The notes: generated from the letters alone by a model not told the origin. Positions 11,391 to 23,500 are shown, counted from the first letter of the stretch. The stretch is 64,000 nt of DNA from Macrocystis pyrifera (GCA_031763025.1 JASSKH010000025.1:6528689-6592688), one strand, 5' to 3'. Translations and numbers: made by a program.

Positions 11391-11655
11391 TGTTAAGTGT
11401 ATAGCAGTATGGACCTAGGGACGGACTACTGCTAGCAGGTGTGCCTTTGGCTCTGCTGTGGTCACTCACACAAGGTGCTTGACGACGTTTGAAGTGATAG
11501 TCTTTTGCTTGTAATAGTTGCTGCTTGCCTCGCCAGATGTCTTCTGAACGAAGGGGCGAGGCAAACATCAGTAAGGCAGGCGATAACGCCTGTCAGGTAT
11601 GATGAGGGGACGCTTGCTACACACCAGAATGCCGCAACGGGGGAAAGGAGATACC
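11391..11655 (+). repeat. LTR, second direct copy (candidate 3' LTR)
   Basis: It starts TGTTAAGTGTATAGCAG and keeps the same order of words as 2773-3041: GTATGGACCTAGGGAC, TTTGGCTCTGCT, CAAGGTGCTTGACGA, TTCTGAACGAAGGGGCGAG, GATGAGGGGACGCTTGCT. It ends near GGAGATACC. A spacer of about 10 bases separates it head-to-head from the inverted LTR at 11107-11380. It may be the 3' LTR of the chromovirus or a solo LTR. Confidence 0.55.
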
Positions 11656-11659
11656 TTGA

Positions 11660-12590
11660 CACCTGTAGATGATCTGTAGATGATGTATAGATTATCTAGA
11701 TCGTGATATGCCTGGCGCGTGAAATGTTACCCCCCTAGGAGTTAGAACTTCTGCACTCACACGTTTAGGGACCAAACTACTGGACAGTACTTGGAACGAC
11801 GTTCGGATCATTTTCTTTTTTGGCAATACCAATGGTCGCAAGACTAAGGTTACCCCCTACCAATCTGGCCGGATATGTGAGGACCGTTTTTCAATAGTAT
11901 ACGTTTTCCGGCCGGAGTGAATCACATGTGATAACTGCACGCACGTTACGTTACGGAGACAAACCACTTGGAGTTGAAGCACAAGTGTCTCGAGAGTATC
12001 TCTCCGGTTTATAAAAAGACAGAACTTTGTAGTTGCTGTTGTCGTTGGCGTTGTTGTTGTAGGTTGATTTCCTCATAACTTCGGATTACTGTGGGACTCG
12101 CGTGCGCGCCGCCCGCGGGTGTTTCGGCCCTGAGCCTCTCGGCTCGAAAGCGGCCGAGCACGACGCCGCTGCCTGCTCTGGCGAGCGACCGAAAGTGTAG
12201 AGGGAAGGGTAAAAGAATGGTCGTGGCCACTCTCGCGCCTGGGCGTAGCCGGGTGATCGAGTAGCGTGAGTAGGTAGCGGTGATAGTTTTAATAGACTAG
12301 CACTACATTAATTATTACTATCCTTGCCGTCCGACAATGTGTACCATGACATTCAACGCTGATCACTCAGTAGTATTCCGAAAACATAAAACGGCGGAAA
12401 CAAAACGAGTCCTATGCACAAAAGTCTATAATTCCTTTCTGTATCTACTTCCGACTTGAGCTCTATCTGGTCAATTTGCTGCCCTTGCTCCTTCCCTCTC
12501 ATTACGGACTTCTATTTTCTATTCTAAATATTTAGCCGCTTCCGAGCTCCATCCCCAACCCATCTGTCATCCCCCCCCCCCCCCTCACAC
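11660..12590. other. Intergenic, nothing recognised
   Basis: Bases 11660-11720 carry the GATC-rich texture. Near 12325-12345 the words CTTGCCGTCCGACAATG match one arm of the hairpin repeat at 16712-16771. No coding sequence is supported. Confidence 0.35.
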
Positions 12591-12597
12591 GACTACG

Positions 12598-12643
12598 GCC
12601 ATGAATGATAATGAGTACACCCCCCCCCCCCCCCCCCCCCCCC
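12598..12643 (+). repeat. Poly-C repeat tail
   Basis: GCCATGAATGATAATGAGTACAC is followed by about 25 C. This is only the 3' end of family A, abutting the LINE relic that follows. Confidence 0.6.
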
Positions 12644-12649
12644 CGTTCT

Positions 12650-12885
12650 TGCTTGCTGGCGGTCCCTAAGCTGGAGCTTGAAGCGCGAGATCCTCCTCGA
12701 AAAGGCGACCTGTGTAGTCACCGAGGTAATTTGGAGCAGGCGTCCCTTCATCACCTTCCTTGCCATCGATCCTCCATCCCTCTCCCCCCAAGAAACTAGC
12801 TGCCAGCCGCTCGATGAAATTGCTGCCTTCTACACCGAGACGACCAAAGCTTTCCACCGCTCAAGTGGCCATATCATTGATTATT
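12650..12885 (-). pseudogene. LINE 3'-end relic, R2-like family
   Basis: The minus frame carries ESFGRLGVEGSNFIERLAAS, closely matching VESFGRLGKEGSDLVDQLAAS in the larger LINE relic at 16907-19090, and continues with a shared tail (YTGRLFEEDLAL against RRVHMYKLAL). Only the region downstream of the endonuclease survives. Confidence 0.65.
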
Positions 12886-13449
12886 TTGCAGAATAATTAC
12901 AAAAAAATGGTTTTTGCTCAAGGCCTCCAACCATTTTATTCTGACACAATAGTTGGAAATAGTGCGGGATAATTTTTCCAGTAGCATAAGGGCAAAAAAC
13001 AACAAACCATGTTGTACTGGATGGATGCACGTAGACGTTTCATGTTCATGGCGGCTATCATCCTCCCGTGTTGCTGTGTGTTGCGTGCATGGCACATACT
13101 ACATACATACAGTATACCTGCAATCTGCAGTACAAGGAAGCGTGTAGTGGCACACGTATACCAATAGCATCATTCACCTGCGTTGAGGTTCAAGGATGGG
13201 ATCGGGGGCGGTGGGTTATTGTTCATGATGCCACGCAGACCGCGACCTTTTTTTTACTCACCTTCTCACCGCCCGGCGTGATGTTATATCTCCACGAAGA
13301 ACGAGTTTTCCACGGCCATCATGATTCTGCTTCTTCCCCGAGCGAGAAACGAAATAAATTATACGGAAGCGCCCGCATTTTTTGTGTCTAATAGGATAGG
13401 ATGCCGCGCTGCCGCTTTGCCGCTGCTGCGGTGCTGTACGTACAGTCAG

Positions 13450-14710
13450 TATTACGAAGGACCTACACGGTAGTAAATAGGGCCAAATAATGTCAGTAAA
13501 AATAGTTAAATATATAGGTTTTTGTGTGTAGTACCATAGGTCGTGCAAGGCGCTTCGCTCTGCGGGCGGCCCACGCCGCCCGCTACGCTCGCTCAGGAAG
13601 GAAAAGTGCATCAAGTTAAGCGAAGCGGACAGAGAGAGGTCCATGCTTGAATATAGTTTTTTTATGATTGCAGTTGCACACTGGCGACTTGATAATGTCA
13701 AGAGTCCCGCCACCATGCTTCATTCATTGAGCAAAAAACAGCTCGGACGCCACGTACGCTTCTCGTCGCGGGCGGTTCCGCCCGCTACGCTCGCTTACAT
13801 GCCGTACGTACGTACATACCCCAGGCAGAGTAATCCCTTTCTTCTTTTGATATGCTTGCTGTATGTACGAAAGAGAAAGCACAGCACGGCACAGTAGCAC
13901 CGCAAAAACAATGAAAATGAAACCGAAAAACTCGGAAAGAAAAAAAATCCCCGTCCCCTTATGTAGTAATGTTCTGCCTCATTGGAACACCTTGCGCCGG
14001 CCAAAAAAGAAAAACAATCGAACAGCAGAGCTTCTCTCTCAGCCTTGTACGCCGCCCGCCCCTCTCGCGACCACCTCGCCACTGATTCGGTCCGGATAAA
14101 GCTTTCTTCACTCTCTGCCACAGTGAGCCCCGTCGCCCGCCTCGCGTGAAGCCCGGTGCTCACCGTAGCCGTCGTTCGCCAGCTCGACAATGTTGGTGCT
14201 CAGACTGCGTAGCTCTCTCTTTGAATTTCGGCCTGGTCATAAAAGTAAGCACCGCTCAATCTTATCTTGCAATCCCGAACGACCCTTATAAACACTTACA
14301 TACTCTATCCAAAATCACAAATGGAGGCCAGACAGAGCCCATTCATGCTTCCCTCGTGTCTCGAGGCACACGCAACGCCTAGCCACGATAATGGCGCCCT
14401 CGCTCCTTGCAACCCCCCCTATACCCGCCAGCACCCGCTGACACCCACGACGGCGCCGGGCTCGCCCGCGGTGCCGTGCTCCGAGTACACGCACGCACAC
14501 GACACGAAAGAAGAAACGCGGAAAGAAGGACAGAAAGTGCCAAGAGAAATAAATGGAAAAAACAAAGAACCGCTGGAAAGGCCCGGCAAGTAGTAAAAGG
14601 AGGCGTTGTCCAAGTGGGAGCTCTGAGAGGCCAGGGATGTACCAACCGAGCACGCTCAGAGAGTGAGAGATATGTGTAAGTAGTTCTATTTACCATGGTC
14701 CCCCGTAATA
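13450..14710. mobile_element. MITE-1 copy split by a 1.1-kb insertion
   Basis: Bases 13450-13542 match the first four-fifths of MITE-1 (TATTACGAAGGACC, AAATAATGTCAGTAAAAATAG, TATATAGGTTTTTGTGTG, ACCATAGGTC). The missing end resumes at 14685-14710 (CTATTTACCATGGTCCCCCGTAATA). The 1.14 kb between, 13543-14684, is therefore an insertion, which dates it later than the MITE and fixes its ends to within a few bases. Confidence 0.7.
13543..14684 (+). mobile_element. 1.1-kb unclassified repeat, copy 1
   Basis: The whole segment recurs in opposite orientation at about 41428-42541. Shared landmarks include GAGCGAGCGTAGCG-type GC-rich words near one end, a CTGTATGTACGAAAGAGAAAG segment, GCTTTCTTCACTCTCTGCCACAGTGA, TCCAAGTGGGAGCTCTGAGAGGCCAGGGATGTACC, and a TCTCGAGGCACACG/GAAGGAAGCATGAATGGGC region. 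No terminal inverted repeats and no conserved protein were recognised. Both copies have long but unrelated open frames from GC-rich sequence. It is either a non-autonomous element or a fragment of one. Confidence 0.6.
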
Positions 14711-15080
14711 GTACTATACGTCGACTATTTCTTCCTCTTTCTATCAACATTGTTCTTCTTGCCTCTTGCCATCCCTCCAAAATGTGCAGCACATGATGAG
14801 CTACATGAACGTTGATCACTCACAACGTAGCCGACCCGAAATAATAAAACCACATATGGAAATCGAATAGACAATATCAGCCCGTGCACGAAGTCTGTAC
14901 CCTGATGACACCTCTTTCCGTACGGCTTGAGCTTTATCTATACTCCTTTTTTTAGTGTCTTTCTATTCTGTTTTTTTTGTGTACAAAACAAAAGGCGGAA
15001 AACCCTGTTGTCGCAGTATTCTAATACTACTATCGTATTCAGTAACTGTAGTATATACCGCGGTTATCACGTTATTAATC

Positions 15081-15172
15081 AACCCTTTTTAGGACTGCAG
15101 TCCCGTTTTGGGGATAAACTACTTAGAATTTGACTGGCGTGTCCCCAAAACGGCACTGCAGTCCTAAATGGG
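15081..15172. repeat. Hairpin repeat MITE-2, copy 1
   Basis: The arms are AGGACTGCAGTCCCGTTTTGG and its near-complement GTCCCCAAAACGGCACTGCAGTCCT, around a short centre with ACAAACTACTTAGAATTTG. The same structure is at 23351-23426 and 34405-34496. It has no coding capacity, which fits a miniature inverted-repeat transposon. Confidence 0.7.
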
Positions 15173-15642
15173 TCGCCACATAATTATCGAGTGTCCGTCA
15201 AGAGTCCGTGGTTGTATACAGGACCGCCTCCGAAAACCCTGAGATTGTGGCAGAACATATACCTCAGGACACCGGCATGGCGCGCACAGCACAGCATCAT
15301 ACGAGAAACATGTACGTATGTGCTGGTATGATATCATGCCGATCGGTGCTGTATATAGAGCAAGCAGTAAGTACCACTCGTAGTACGTATAGAGCTAGGC
15401 GCTAGCCTTTAAGGCATGCCTGAACAATTGCACTACTGTTTCTGAAACAGGCGTGCCTGATCCACTGTTTTCGTCCCTGTCGTGCCTATCTTTTGCCAGG
15501 CGCGCTTTCAGGCACGCTTTTAGGCATTTAAGGCATAGAAAATAACGCCGTTCGTCTGGAACTCCCAAAATCAGGGGAAAGGGGATACTTTTTTTTGTAG
15601 GGTCCCCGCAGCCCTTAGCCACCACACAGTAGCGCTTGCTTG

Positions 15643-15812
15643 TTCGCAAAGATGTCAGGAGACACATCAGGCAAGGCAAAACTTGCCGCTGTCAAGGGTG
15701 TAGGGCCGAGCGTTCCACTAGAACCTAGTAGTTGGGTGTCAGTCAAGGCTTGTCGAGACAAATGTTGCCGTCTGTCACGGGGTGAAAATGCTGTCTCCCG
15801 GCATCTTTGCTT
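15643..15812. repeat. MITE-3, copy 1
   Basis: It is bounded by inverted ends CAAAGATGTCAGGAGACA and its complement TGTCTCCCGGCATCTTTG. The interior GCTGTCAAGGGTGTAGGGCCGAG and GTTGCCGTCTGTC are shared with 20061-20230. It is about 170 bp long, with no coding potential. Confidence 0.65.
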
Positions 15813-15989
15813 GTTCGTGCTCACGACCCCCCCCTTGAGCAACGTAGATTTGTTCATGGCGTTAGCTGTATGCTGCAAAAGTTGTGTCTTCATAAAATAC
15901 ATATTAATAGTGTAACGACGTAACGACGCATTAAGTCATCCACGTTATGACAACCTAGCCAAGTACCCTCGTGCGTACATTTACATGCA

Positions 15990-16560
15990 TTCTTTTCAGG
16001 CATTTTACCTCTTGCAAACAAACTGCTTGATATTAGTATAATAAGATTTTTCCTTACGGCGGTGAACAGATTTTTCAGGCATATTTTCAGGCCTTTTACC
16101 ACTTGGAACCAAACTACTTGAAGTTAGTCTAGGATTTACGTTGGGGCGCTGAACAAGTTTCGGGCATGTTTTCAGGCATTTTGCCCATTCGCACAAAACT
16201 ACTTGAAATTAGTATATATAGGGTTTGTCCTGAGGCGCCGAAACGTTTTTCAGGCACGTCTCAGGCATTTTTTTAAGGAAAATGCCTTAAATAGAGATAG
16301 GCACGTTCAAGGCAAATTAACGCACGTCACATATGCCAATCTTTTGCCTATCTCTATTTTTTCACACTAAACTACTTTAAATTAGTATAGGTCTTGGGGC
16401 GCCGACAAGGCTTCAGGCAGGTCTCAGGGCATTTTTTAAGGCAAAAGCCTTCAATAATTAGGTACGGTTAAGGCAAATTAAGGCACGTCAGGCATATGCC
16501 TATATTTTTTGCCTATCTCAATTTTTTTCACCTGCGGCGCGTGCCTATCTCCGCATGCCT
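15990..16560. repeat. Degenerate tandem array, ~85-90 bp unit
   Basis: The unit CAGGCATTTT-ACC-CTTGCAAAC-AAACTACTTGA-ATTAGTATA followed by a TTTTTCAGGCA segment recurs starting near 15998, 16090 and 16173. After that come longer, more diverged forms to 16560 that also contain short inverted GCCTTAA/TTAAGGC words. No gene is present. Confidence 0.55.
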
Positions 16561-16711
16561 GAAAGCTAAAGACTGGTAGGGCCTACATAGAGCACTATAT
16601 TCAGATGTCAGAAGCACCTACCTGGCATCAATGTACAGAAGCACATACGTATTCACATGTGTCATGCATGATATTTGCACCAACCGCGTGATGAACAACA
16701 CTATTAATACA

Positions 16712-16771
16712 CATTGTCGGATGGCAAGCATAATAATACACATACATTATTATGCTTGCCTTCCGACAATA
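16712..16771. repeat. 60-bp hairpin repeat
   Basis: It is a near-perfect palindrome: CATTGTCGGATGGCAAGCA with TAATAATA on one side and TATTATGCTTGCCTTCCGACAAT on the other. One arm recurs near 12325. Confidence 0.6.
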
Positions 16772-16906
16772 TAGCGTAGATGCCGTTCCTATATAAACCG
16801 AATATCCTTCCGTAAATCAGTAATATCCCTCATGCGCTTCTCTGCCAGTCGTTTCCCAATTTCCATTCCCCACATCATTTCATTTTAGCTGCCGGTATAG
16901 TATATC

Positions 16907-17563
16907 CTATTCCTCATCAACGTTCGATCCCCAGGTCATTGGTCGCATTCCTCCGGCTTCTTCCTCCCTTCCCCTAGCGGCCTGGCGGTCCCTCAGGGCT
17001 AGTTTATACATATGTACTCGGCGCGAAATCGCGACCTGTGTGGTCACCGAGATGATCTGGAAGAGGCGTTCTTTGCCGACGCCTTTCGGCGCTATGGACG
17101 ATCCGTCCGTCCCTCCGACTATAATACTTGCCGCCAACTGATCAACTAGATCGCTGCCTTCCTTTCCGAGGCGCCCAAAGCTTTCCACCGCGAGGGTGGC
17201 GAGTTTGTAGCTGCGCTCGTCGAAGGACACCTGTCCCGGACGAGCGTAGTGACTGCGCTTGCGCGCCTCAGAAGTGGAAGCAGCTGATCCGTCTCGGTCA
17301 GCGCTGCCTGCCCGCATGTGGATCACCGCTTGTGGGTCAACATACGTGACGTCGAGGAGTATCGCTTTATTGCGATACTCTGATGCCCTATCATCTCGGA
17401 GTCCTCCTGCCTCGATGACGATGTCCATGCGGAGATCCCTATTTGCGTGGAAGGGGGCTCCGCTCTCCTTTTGGTGACGGATGGACATCCTCTTAAAGGT
17501 GCGGGAGAGCGTGTGCACCAGAGAGGCTGGTGCTGGTTTACTTGCGCGCCCGATCGATGACAT
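16907..17563 (-). pseudogene. LINE endonuclease-like C-terminal domain
   Basis: This 218-codon open frame is the best-preserved part of the LINE. From its N-terminus it carries HTLSRTFKRM (tail of the zinc-finger block), RMDIVIEAGGL, RNKAILLDVTYVDPQA, an Arg/Ser-rich loop, YARPGQVSFDERSYKLATLAVESFGRLG, and a basic end. D-x(n)-D-V-T spacing suggests the PD-(D/E)xK fold, but the lysine partner is not certain. The frame opens inside the element, so its own start codon is not a true start. Confidence 0.6.
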
Positions 17564-19090
17564 AATCGTGCATGCCGCGTATTAGCCCCCGCTGCACCGC
17601 AGCAGGGGCACCTTGCCGCCAGGAACTCCTCAATCCCCAGAAACCGCCGCCCCGCAGCCAAGACCTCTGACGGTGGGATGACTCTGGCCGAGTCGACAGG
17701 TCTCGCCCTTAGGAATGCAGTAGCCCCGGGTCCCGATTGGCTCCGTTGCCGGGCCTTGGCCAGACCCCTCGACTCTTTCTCTTCTTGTGGGTTGCCCGTG
17801 CCTCGCTGGGTCGTCGTCTCGACGGGGAGCTGGTCCAATGAAGCAACGTATCTCTACATAACGTACTCGGTTTACCAACTTCCCCAGTCTATGCTGCGCT
17901 TTGCTGGAGCTGATAGATTCGGCATCGTGCGCCGGCAACACTTTCGCAACCGACAGCCCTGAGGTCTTTTGCTCTCCTCCTCGAAATGCTCTATCCCGCC
18001 AGCTTTCCGGCACGATGTTCGGCATGGCTTCTTCTGAAACCCCATGCACATCGCAGAGGTCCCTGTGGTGCTGTTCCAAATGCGCCGGACGAGGTCTGAA
18101 TCGGGGAGCTCCCTTCGGATTTTGTCCCCTATAGCGCCGGACATGTCAGCAAGCACCTCCGGCACTGTCGCCACCAAGCTTCCGGCGGACGCTGACATCC
18201 TCCGAGCCTCAGCCGACGCCAGTCCAAACCCTCTGGCCCCCGTGGTCAGTCTTGCCTGCGCCTGTTGGTAGGGCTGCAAGACCAACTGATCGTTGGGCAC
18301 CCATTCTCGAAGAACGACATTTCTTCTGCTGTCCCCGGGAGATGAAGCATTTGTCCAGCATCCTAATCGTGTTGCCGTCTGCTTTTAGGCATGCGGACAG
18401 GGACATTTCCGGGCCCATCACTCTTTCTATACAGGCGGTCCGTTGCACCATAGAGCCGGTGGCGATCAGGTTGGCTGCTTGCTTGTCTGGCATGCGCGGT
18501 AGCATCCGCGCGAGTTGTTCCGCTCCCCCGTTTTGGACTATCTCCATTGCGCTCTCCATCGCGTGTACGTCGGTACCGACGGGAACCCCAACCACCTTTA
18601 CTCCATCCCGTTCCGCGATGCGGGCGCCAATACCTTCAAGGAGGGCGATTTGTTCCGGCGTAGGTACGTTCCCCTTCGGGGGCAAGGCCATCGTTTTGCT
18701 CGGGTCGATTGCAATGCCAATGTTGGACAGCTCATGCTGTAGGAAAGGCACAACTTCCGCAGTAGTATCGGGTGTGATTCCCATCATTCCGAATGCCTCC
18801 ACTCCTTTTGGCTCGAACTCCGCTCGGGTCCGATTCAGCACCGGTAAGAGAGGCATGCAGAACAACGCCGGCCCCATAGCATCTCCTTGCTGTACCCCAC
18901 TGGAGCATTCAATCTTGCGCATTTCTCCCGATTCCATCTGGAAGAACACGGGAGCAGTTTTTTCTCGTCACACTTTGTCACGAACGGTGTAAGCGCAGGC
19001 GCGCAGGTGGCTACCTCTGCAAGCACAGCCGTCCGTTTCACCGTGTTGAAGGCGCGCACATACATGACAAAAGAGCCAAACAAAAACTTT
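16907..19090 (-). mobile_element. Decayed R2-type-like LINE (RT + CCHC + endonuclease)
   Basis: Reading 5' to 3' on the minus strand: RT motif A remnant AFNTVKRTAVLAEVA (about 19050), RT motif B SSGVQQGDAMGPALF (about 18890), a stretch ending DPSKTMALPPKG (motif D-E region), then after frame changes the CCHC finger CPCCG-x-x-GANTRHARLCH (about 17620), and the C-terminal block RMDIVIEAGG...NKAILLDVTYVDPQA (about 17340-17440). That block fits the restriction-like endonuclease of R2/NeSL/CRE-type LINEs. The catalytic F/Y-A-D-D of motif C cannot be found where expected, just after KGVEAF. At least four frame changes occur. The element is 5'-truncated near 19090. Confidence 0.65.
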
Positions 19091-19244
19091 TGAGCAGCAC
19101 TACTGCTATTAATAAATACTAGCCAGAGAGTCAGAGCACCAAAGAAAGGTCTGCGGACTAGATTTATGCTTGTACTCGTACAATATTTGCTTACTATTAT
19201 CAACATTAATAAATACGTACCTACGTGCAGGTAGGTGCGGTATT

Positions 19245-19345
19245 GTACGGGGGGGCATATTAAATACCTGGTAGGACCTGCGGTGGGCACAAAAACCCAT
19301 CTATTTTGCTATTTTACTAATTTACTATGCCCCCCCGTAATAGTA
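19245..19345. repeat. Degenerate MITE-1-like palindrome
   Basis: GTACGGGGGGGCATATTAAATAC on the left and TTTACTATGCCCCCCCGTAATAG on the right flank a centre with CACAAAAACCCATCTATTTTG. This is the MITE-1 layout with diverged ends. Confidence 0.5.
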
Positions 19346-20060
19346 TATCTTGCGAGTTCGCTAAATACAAAAACCCGTAAAATTAAACAGTGAGATCTGT
19401 GGCGGCTGGTGCCTCTCTTTTTGGGACCCAAGATATATATCGTTCCACTTCGACCGGTAATATTATTACCGTTCACAGTTTTTGTCGATATCAAACGGGT
19501 ATTATATTTACGGCCACAGAATGGTATACGCGCATTTTATCTGCCGAGTTGTGCAACCAAAAATCAGCCGATGATCCTCGAATCACTCATAATAATAGAT
19601 CTTGCTCATACCCAAACTTGTAGTGACAGGTGCGGGTACTACAGCAGTACCCATGAGTCGGGTACCCGGGGAGTTAACCAAAACAGGGAAAACCTACTCG
19701 TACTCCTGTTGTAACTCTACAACAAAATAGAAACTCGCCGGCGACATCGACATCATCATCAGTCAATCAACCGGAATCATCTTTCATTTTCGATAGGATT
19801 TCGGTATATTGTTAGCTGTACGGCTCCGACACTCTGTACCCGTACATATAATGAACACCAAGTACTTTGCTGTACGTCCCTGATCGTATCAGCACGGAAA
19901 TACCACTCTGCTGGACGTAAAATACACACAAGGAATTTTTGGACTTCATAATTATATGGTTGGAATGGTCATTTTTACTTCTCGGTCGGGAGTCGGGAGT
20001 CAGAGCTGCGAAAATACGAAAATACAAAAATACAACGAGTTTTTTCCAGTTCGAGTCAAA

Positions 20061-20230
20061 AAGATAGATGTCAGGAGACATGTCAAGCAACACAAAACGT
20101 GCGCTGTCAAGGGTGTAGGGCCGAGTGTTGTTCGCTATACCCTGGTACTTTGGTGTCAGTCTAGGCTTGTCAAGGCAAAAAGTTGCTGTCTGTCTAGGGG
20201 TGAAGTGCCGTCTCCTGACATCTTTCTGCT
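20061..20230. repeat. MITE-3, copy 2
   Basis: The inverted ends GATGTCAGGAGACATGTC and CCGTCTCCTGACATC bound the interior GCTGTCAAGGGTGTAGGGCCGAG and GTCTGTCTAGGGGTGAA, as at 15643-15812. It lies about 350 bases upstream of the start of the RCC1-like gene. Confidence 0.65.
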
Positions 20231-20582
20231 TTGTTTGGTTCTCTCAACAGACAAACAGACAGATTCGCACGAGGAAAAATGAATACAGTAATTTCTTTTT
20301 TGCCATTTTTATTCTCTGGCAGGGCCAGCGGGCTCGTGGGATTTTTATTCGCAGACGGAAAATGAAAAATGGAACCGCAACAACGCGCAAGACAGAAAAC
20401 ACAAACACAACGATTGGATATTTTACACATCCGACAATCGACCAAAAACCCTCAAAACAACACCGACACCCCACCCCACCCTGCCCCACCGCACCACGAC
20501 CCACCACACAGCGCACCACGTCACAGCAAACGCCCGGAGCAACCCTCTCTCCCCGGTACCCTCCCATCAGAAGAAGACCAAG

Positions 20583-23500
20583 ATGGCCATGCTGAGGTTC
20601 GCTGCGCTGACAGCTCTCGTGGCGGGGGTTTCGGCGGACAACTTTCCCACCTTCTACTCGTCCGTCACAGCAGGACTATTGTGAGTCGAGCAAGATTTAC
20701 GTAGATTCCCATTCATAGATCTAGATATTTGTTTGATTCTTCATACATACGTAGATTCCGTTACCCACAACATATAGGTCGGGGGTGGTGGGTTGGTGCT
20801 GGCTTCCGGGCCGAAGGGATACATACGAGCTTCTCGGGTACGGCAGAAGCTCGAAACAGGCCAGGAAAGCACCACACATACATGCGTACTATGTGCATGC
20901 ATGCATGTGGTAGCTGAACAGCAGACAGAACACCCGAAGCATCAAGCAGCGTGGTTTCTTGTGTGTTTTCTTTTCTCGTGCACGTGTTGCTCGGTACATC
21001 ATGGTTACACGTGAACGTACAGCAACCGAAGTCTTGCCGAAAATATTTTACTGGTGGTCCGGTGACCAGTGACCCACACGTACATCACGGCGTGTTATCT
21101 CTGTGTCGTAGTCTGTGACCACAGAGCTCGTATCTTTCTAGGGTGAATCAGCACGGACACTGGGCTTGCTGGATGTCGACGAGTAGAAGAACGGTTAAAT
21201 GTGAACAACGCACACACATAGCGTAACCAGTAGTGGTTCGTTTGTGTGCTCTCGCAGCACGTCAACCACGCTCGTCTCGCTCGATCTCTGTATCGCTACG
21301 GACGACTGTTGTACGTGTCGTAGACAGGTTTTCGGCGTTGTTGTCGTCGTCGCCCTACTGCTGCTGTGCTGCGTTTCAGAGATGGTTTCAGTGATGCATG
21401 GCCCACACCGGACCTGCGTATAGCAGTACTCGTACGTTTATCGCATAATTCGGAGCTTTTTGACAACTACTAAAAAATATGATTCCGTCGAGGATGCTGT
21501 CCTCTGCCTTTGGAACCAACATACAACAGTAGTAGTACGTACAACAGCCGTACGTAGTAGCAGGGACTACAAGGTCCGCGATACGAGTATACGTGCGTTA
21601 CGGGGGACCATATAGCATGTATGGTAAATAGGACCAAATATTGTAATTAAAACTAGGGAAAGATGTATCAGGTAGGTCTTTGTGTGTAACGTACTACTGT
21701 AGGTCCTATATGCTACCGGTATTTACTATGGTCCCCAGCAAAAGAAGCTCCTCCAAAACCGTAATAACCGCAACACCGCAAAGAACTCGTGGCCAGAATA
21801 TGACAGCGTGCCAAAAACACCACACACCAACAACCAACAATAGAACATGACAAAACTTGTGTGTGGGTGCAAGCTGCGAAAAACCTACACTTCAACAACA
21901 ACAGCAGTAAAGGAAAACGCACCGTGCGCTAGAACATATGAGGGTGCAGGAGATTCCTCAAACGTCCACCACGGTCGTGGAGGGGTCCCAACATCTCCCA
22001 ACATACTACGAGTATGCGTCCCGGGTCCCGGGTGGCTTGGCAGGTGGTCCGCGAGCCTAAATACCCATTTCGTGGGTTCAAGTCTTGGCCGAGTGCACGC
22101 GTGCACGCACGCACACACGTACACGGACTTTTTCTCGCCCAGTTGGTGATGAAAGCGCCTGGTTTCGATAAAAAATTGCCGAGGTGTCCAACCAGAGTCG
22201 AAAAGTGAAAATAGAAATCCAGGCGGAAAGCAACGGAGAGCACAACCTACTATTAATAAGCCGTTCGCATCTGTGCTCACATGCCGGCGATCGAGCGCTC
22301 GGTAACACAGATCCACCACACAAGCAGGCCAACGCGACGGCAATTCGATTCCGCGAGGTCGTTGGGCCTCCCATGGAGGTGGTGGCGCGTCCAACGTTGA
22401 CGCCCCGAGATCAAACTTGAAATTATACTGAGAACGAACTTCCGACCTCGTGTATCATCCTGAATTTTCCTCAAACTATGTTCGCTCTGGCTCGAACGCC
22501 GGGAAACAAAGGCCCGAGAACGTCGGGGCTGGTGTTGTGGTTCGCCTGCTGGCTGTTTACGGGGGACCTGTGCGGCTGTGGTGCCGTGCTAGCTGTGGGT
22601 TGGATGCTGTGTACGGCGGTCCTGATGTGATATTTTGACGTGGCTGCGCTGACCAGTAGGACGAGCTGAGTTGTTGCTGTTCGTGCTTTCGATTTCCTTT
22701 TCGATTCCCAGCCGTCAACTTTTTGATTTTGGCATTGGGTTTTGAGCAGGGACCAATCAGCGCCTTGTTTATCATAAATTCGATTTTCGATTTCGATTCT
22801 GTTTAGACACACCCTGAACTATTATTAGTAATAGCAACCTTCCATTGAAAATCGACGAGCAGCCGGAATAATGAACGAACCCTGTGAGCGATAAAAATAG
22901 AAAAATGAAGGCACGTGCCCCCGGCGGGGAAGACGAGACGACACCTGTGACCACGGCTTGTCCAGAAGATCGCCGAGGGTAAAACCTCATCCTATTTATA
23001 CGAGTTATTAAAGCTGGAAAGATAAGATATATATATATTTTTTCAACAATACATGAAGCAGTAGACAGAGCCGATGGCTGGCTGATAATATAGACCAATC
23101 GGAGAGGTTCCAGAATCCAGCAGCTGCTCGAGGTTTTTGCACGTATAGGACACAGAAGAACTGTACAAAGCGAAAAGCGAGCGGTGGGTTGATTCATAAG
23201 GGACCAGCATGGCAGATAAGCATGCATGCTCTTGCGGCATAAGGTGCGAATTCATGAACGATGGTCGGGGTTCTACCACAAACTCTTCAACACGAAATTG
23301 CTGAAACTAGATCCTACGATCATCGACCTCTCGCCACCGCGACCGCGCTAGAACCGCAGTCCCGTTTTCGGGACAAACTACTTGAAAATTGAGTGGTTTG
23401 TCCCCAACACGGGATTGCGGTTCTACAAGGGTTAATTAAACTGCTTGTCCCTCGGAGATGAACCATCCATGGACGAGATGACGGACGCACTTAGGGGCAT

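Noticed and set aside
14315..14653. 112-codon minus frame, also seen at 41435-41938
   Set aside because: It is conserved only because both lie in the 1.1-kb repeat. Frames differ between the copies and there is no recognisable domain.
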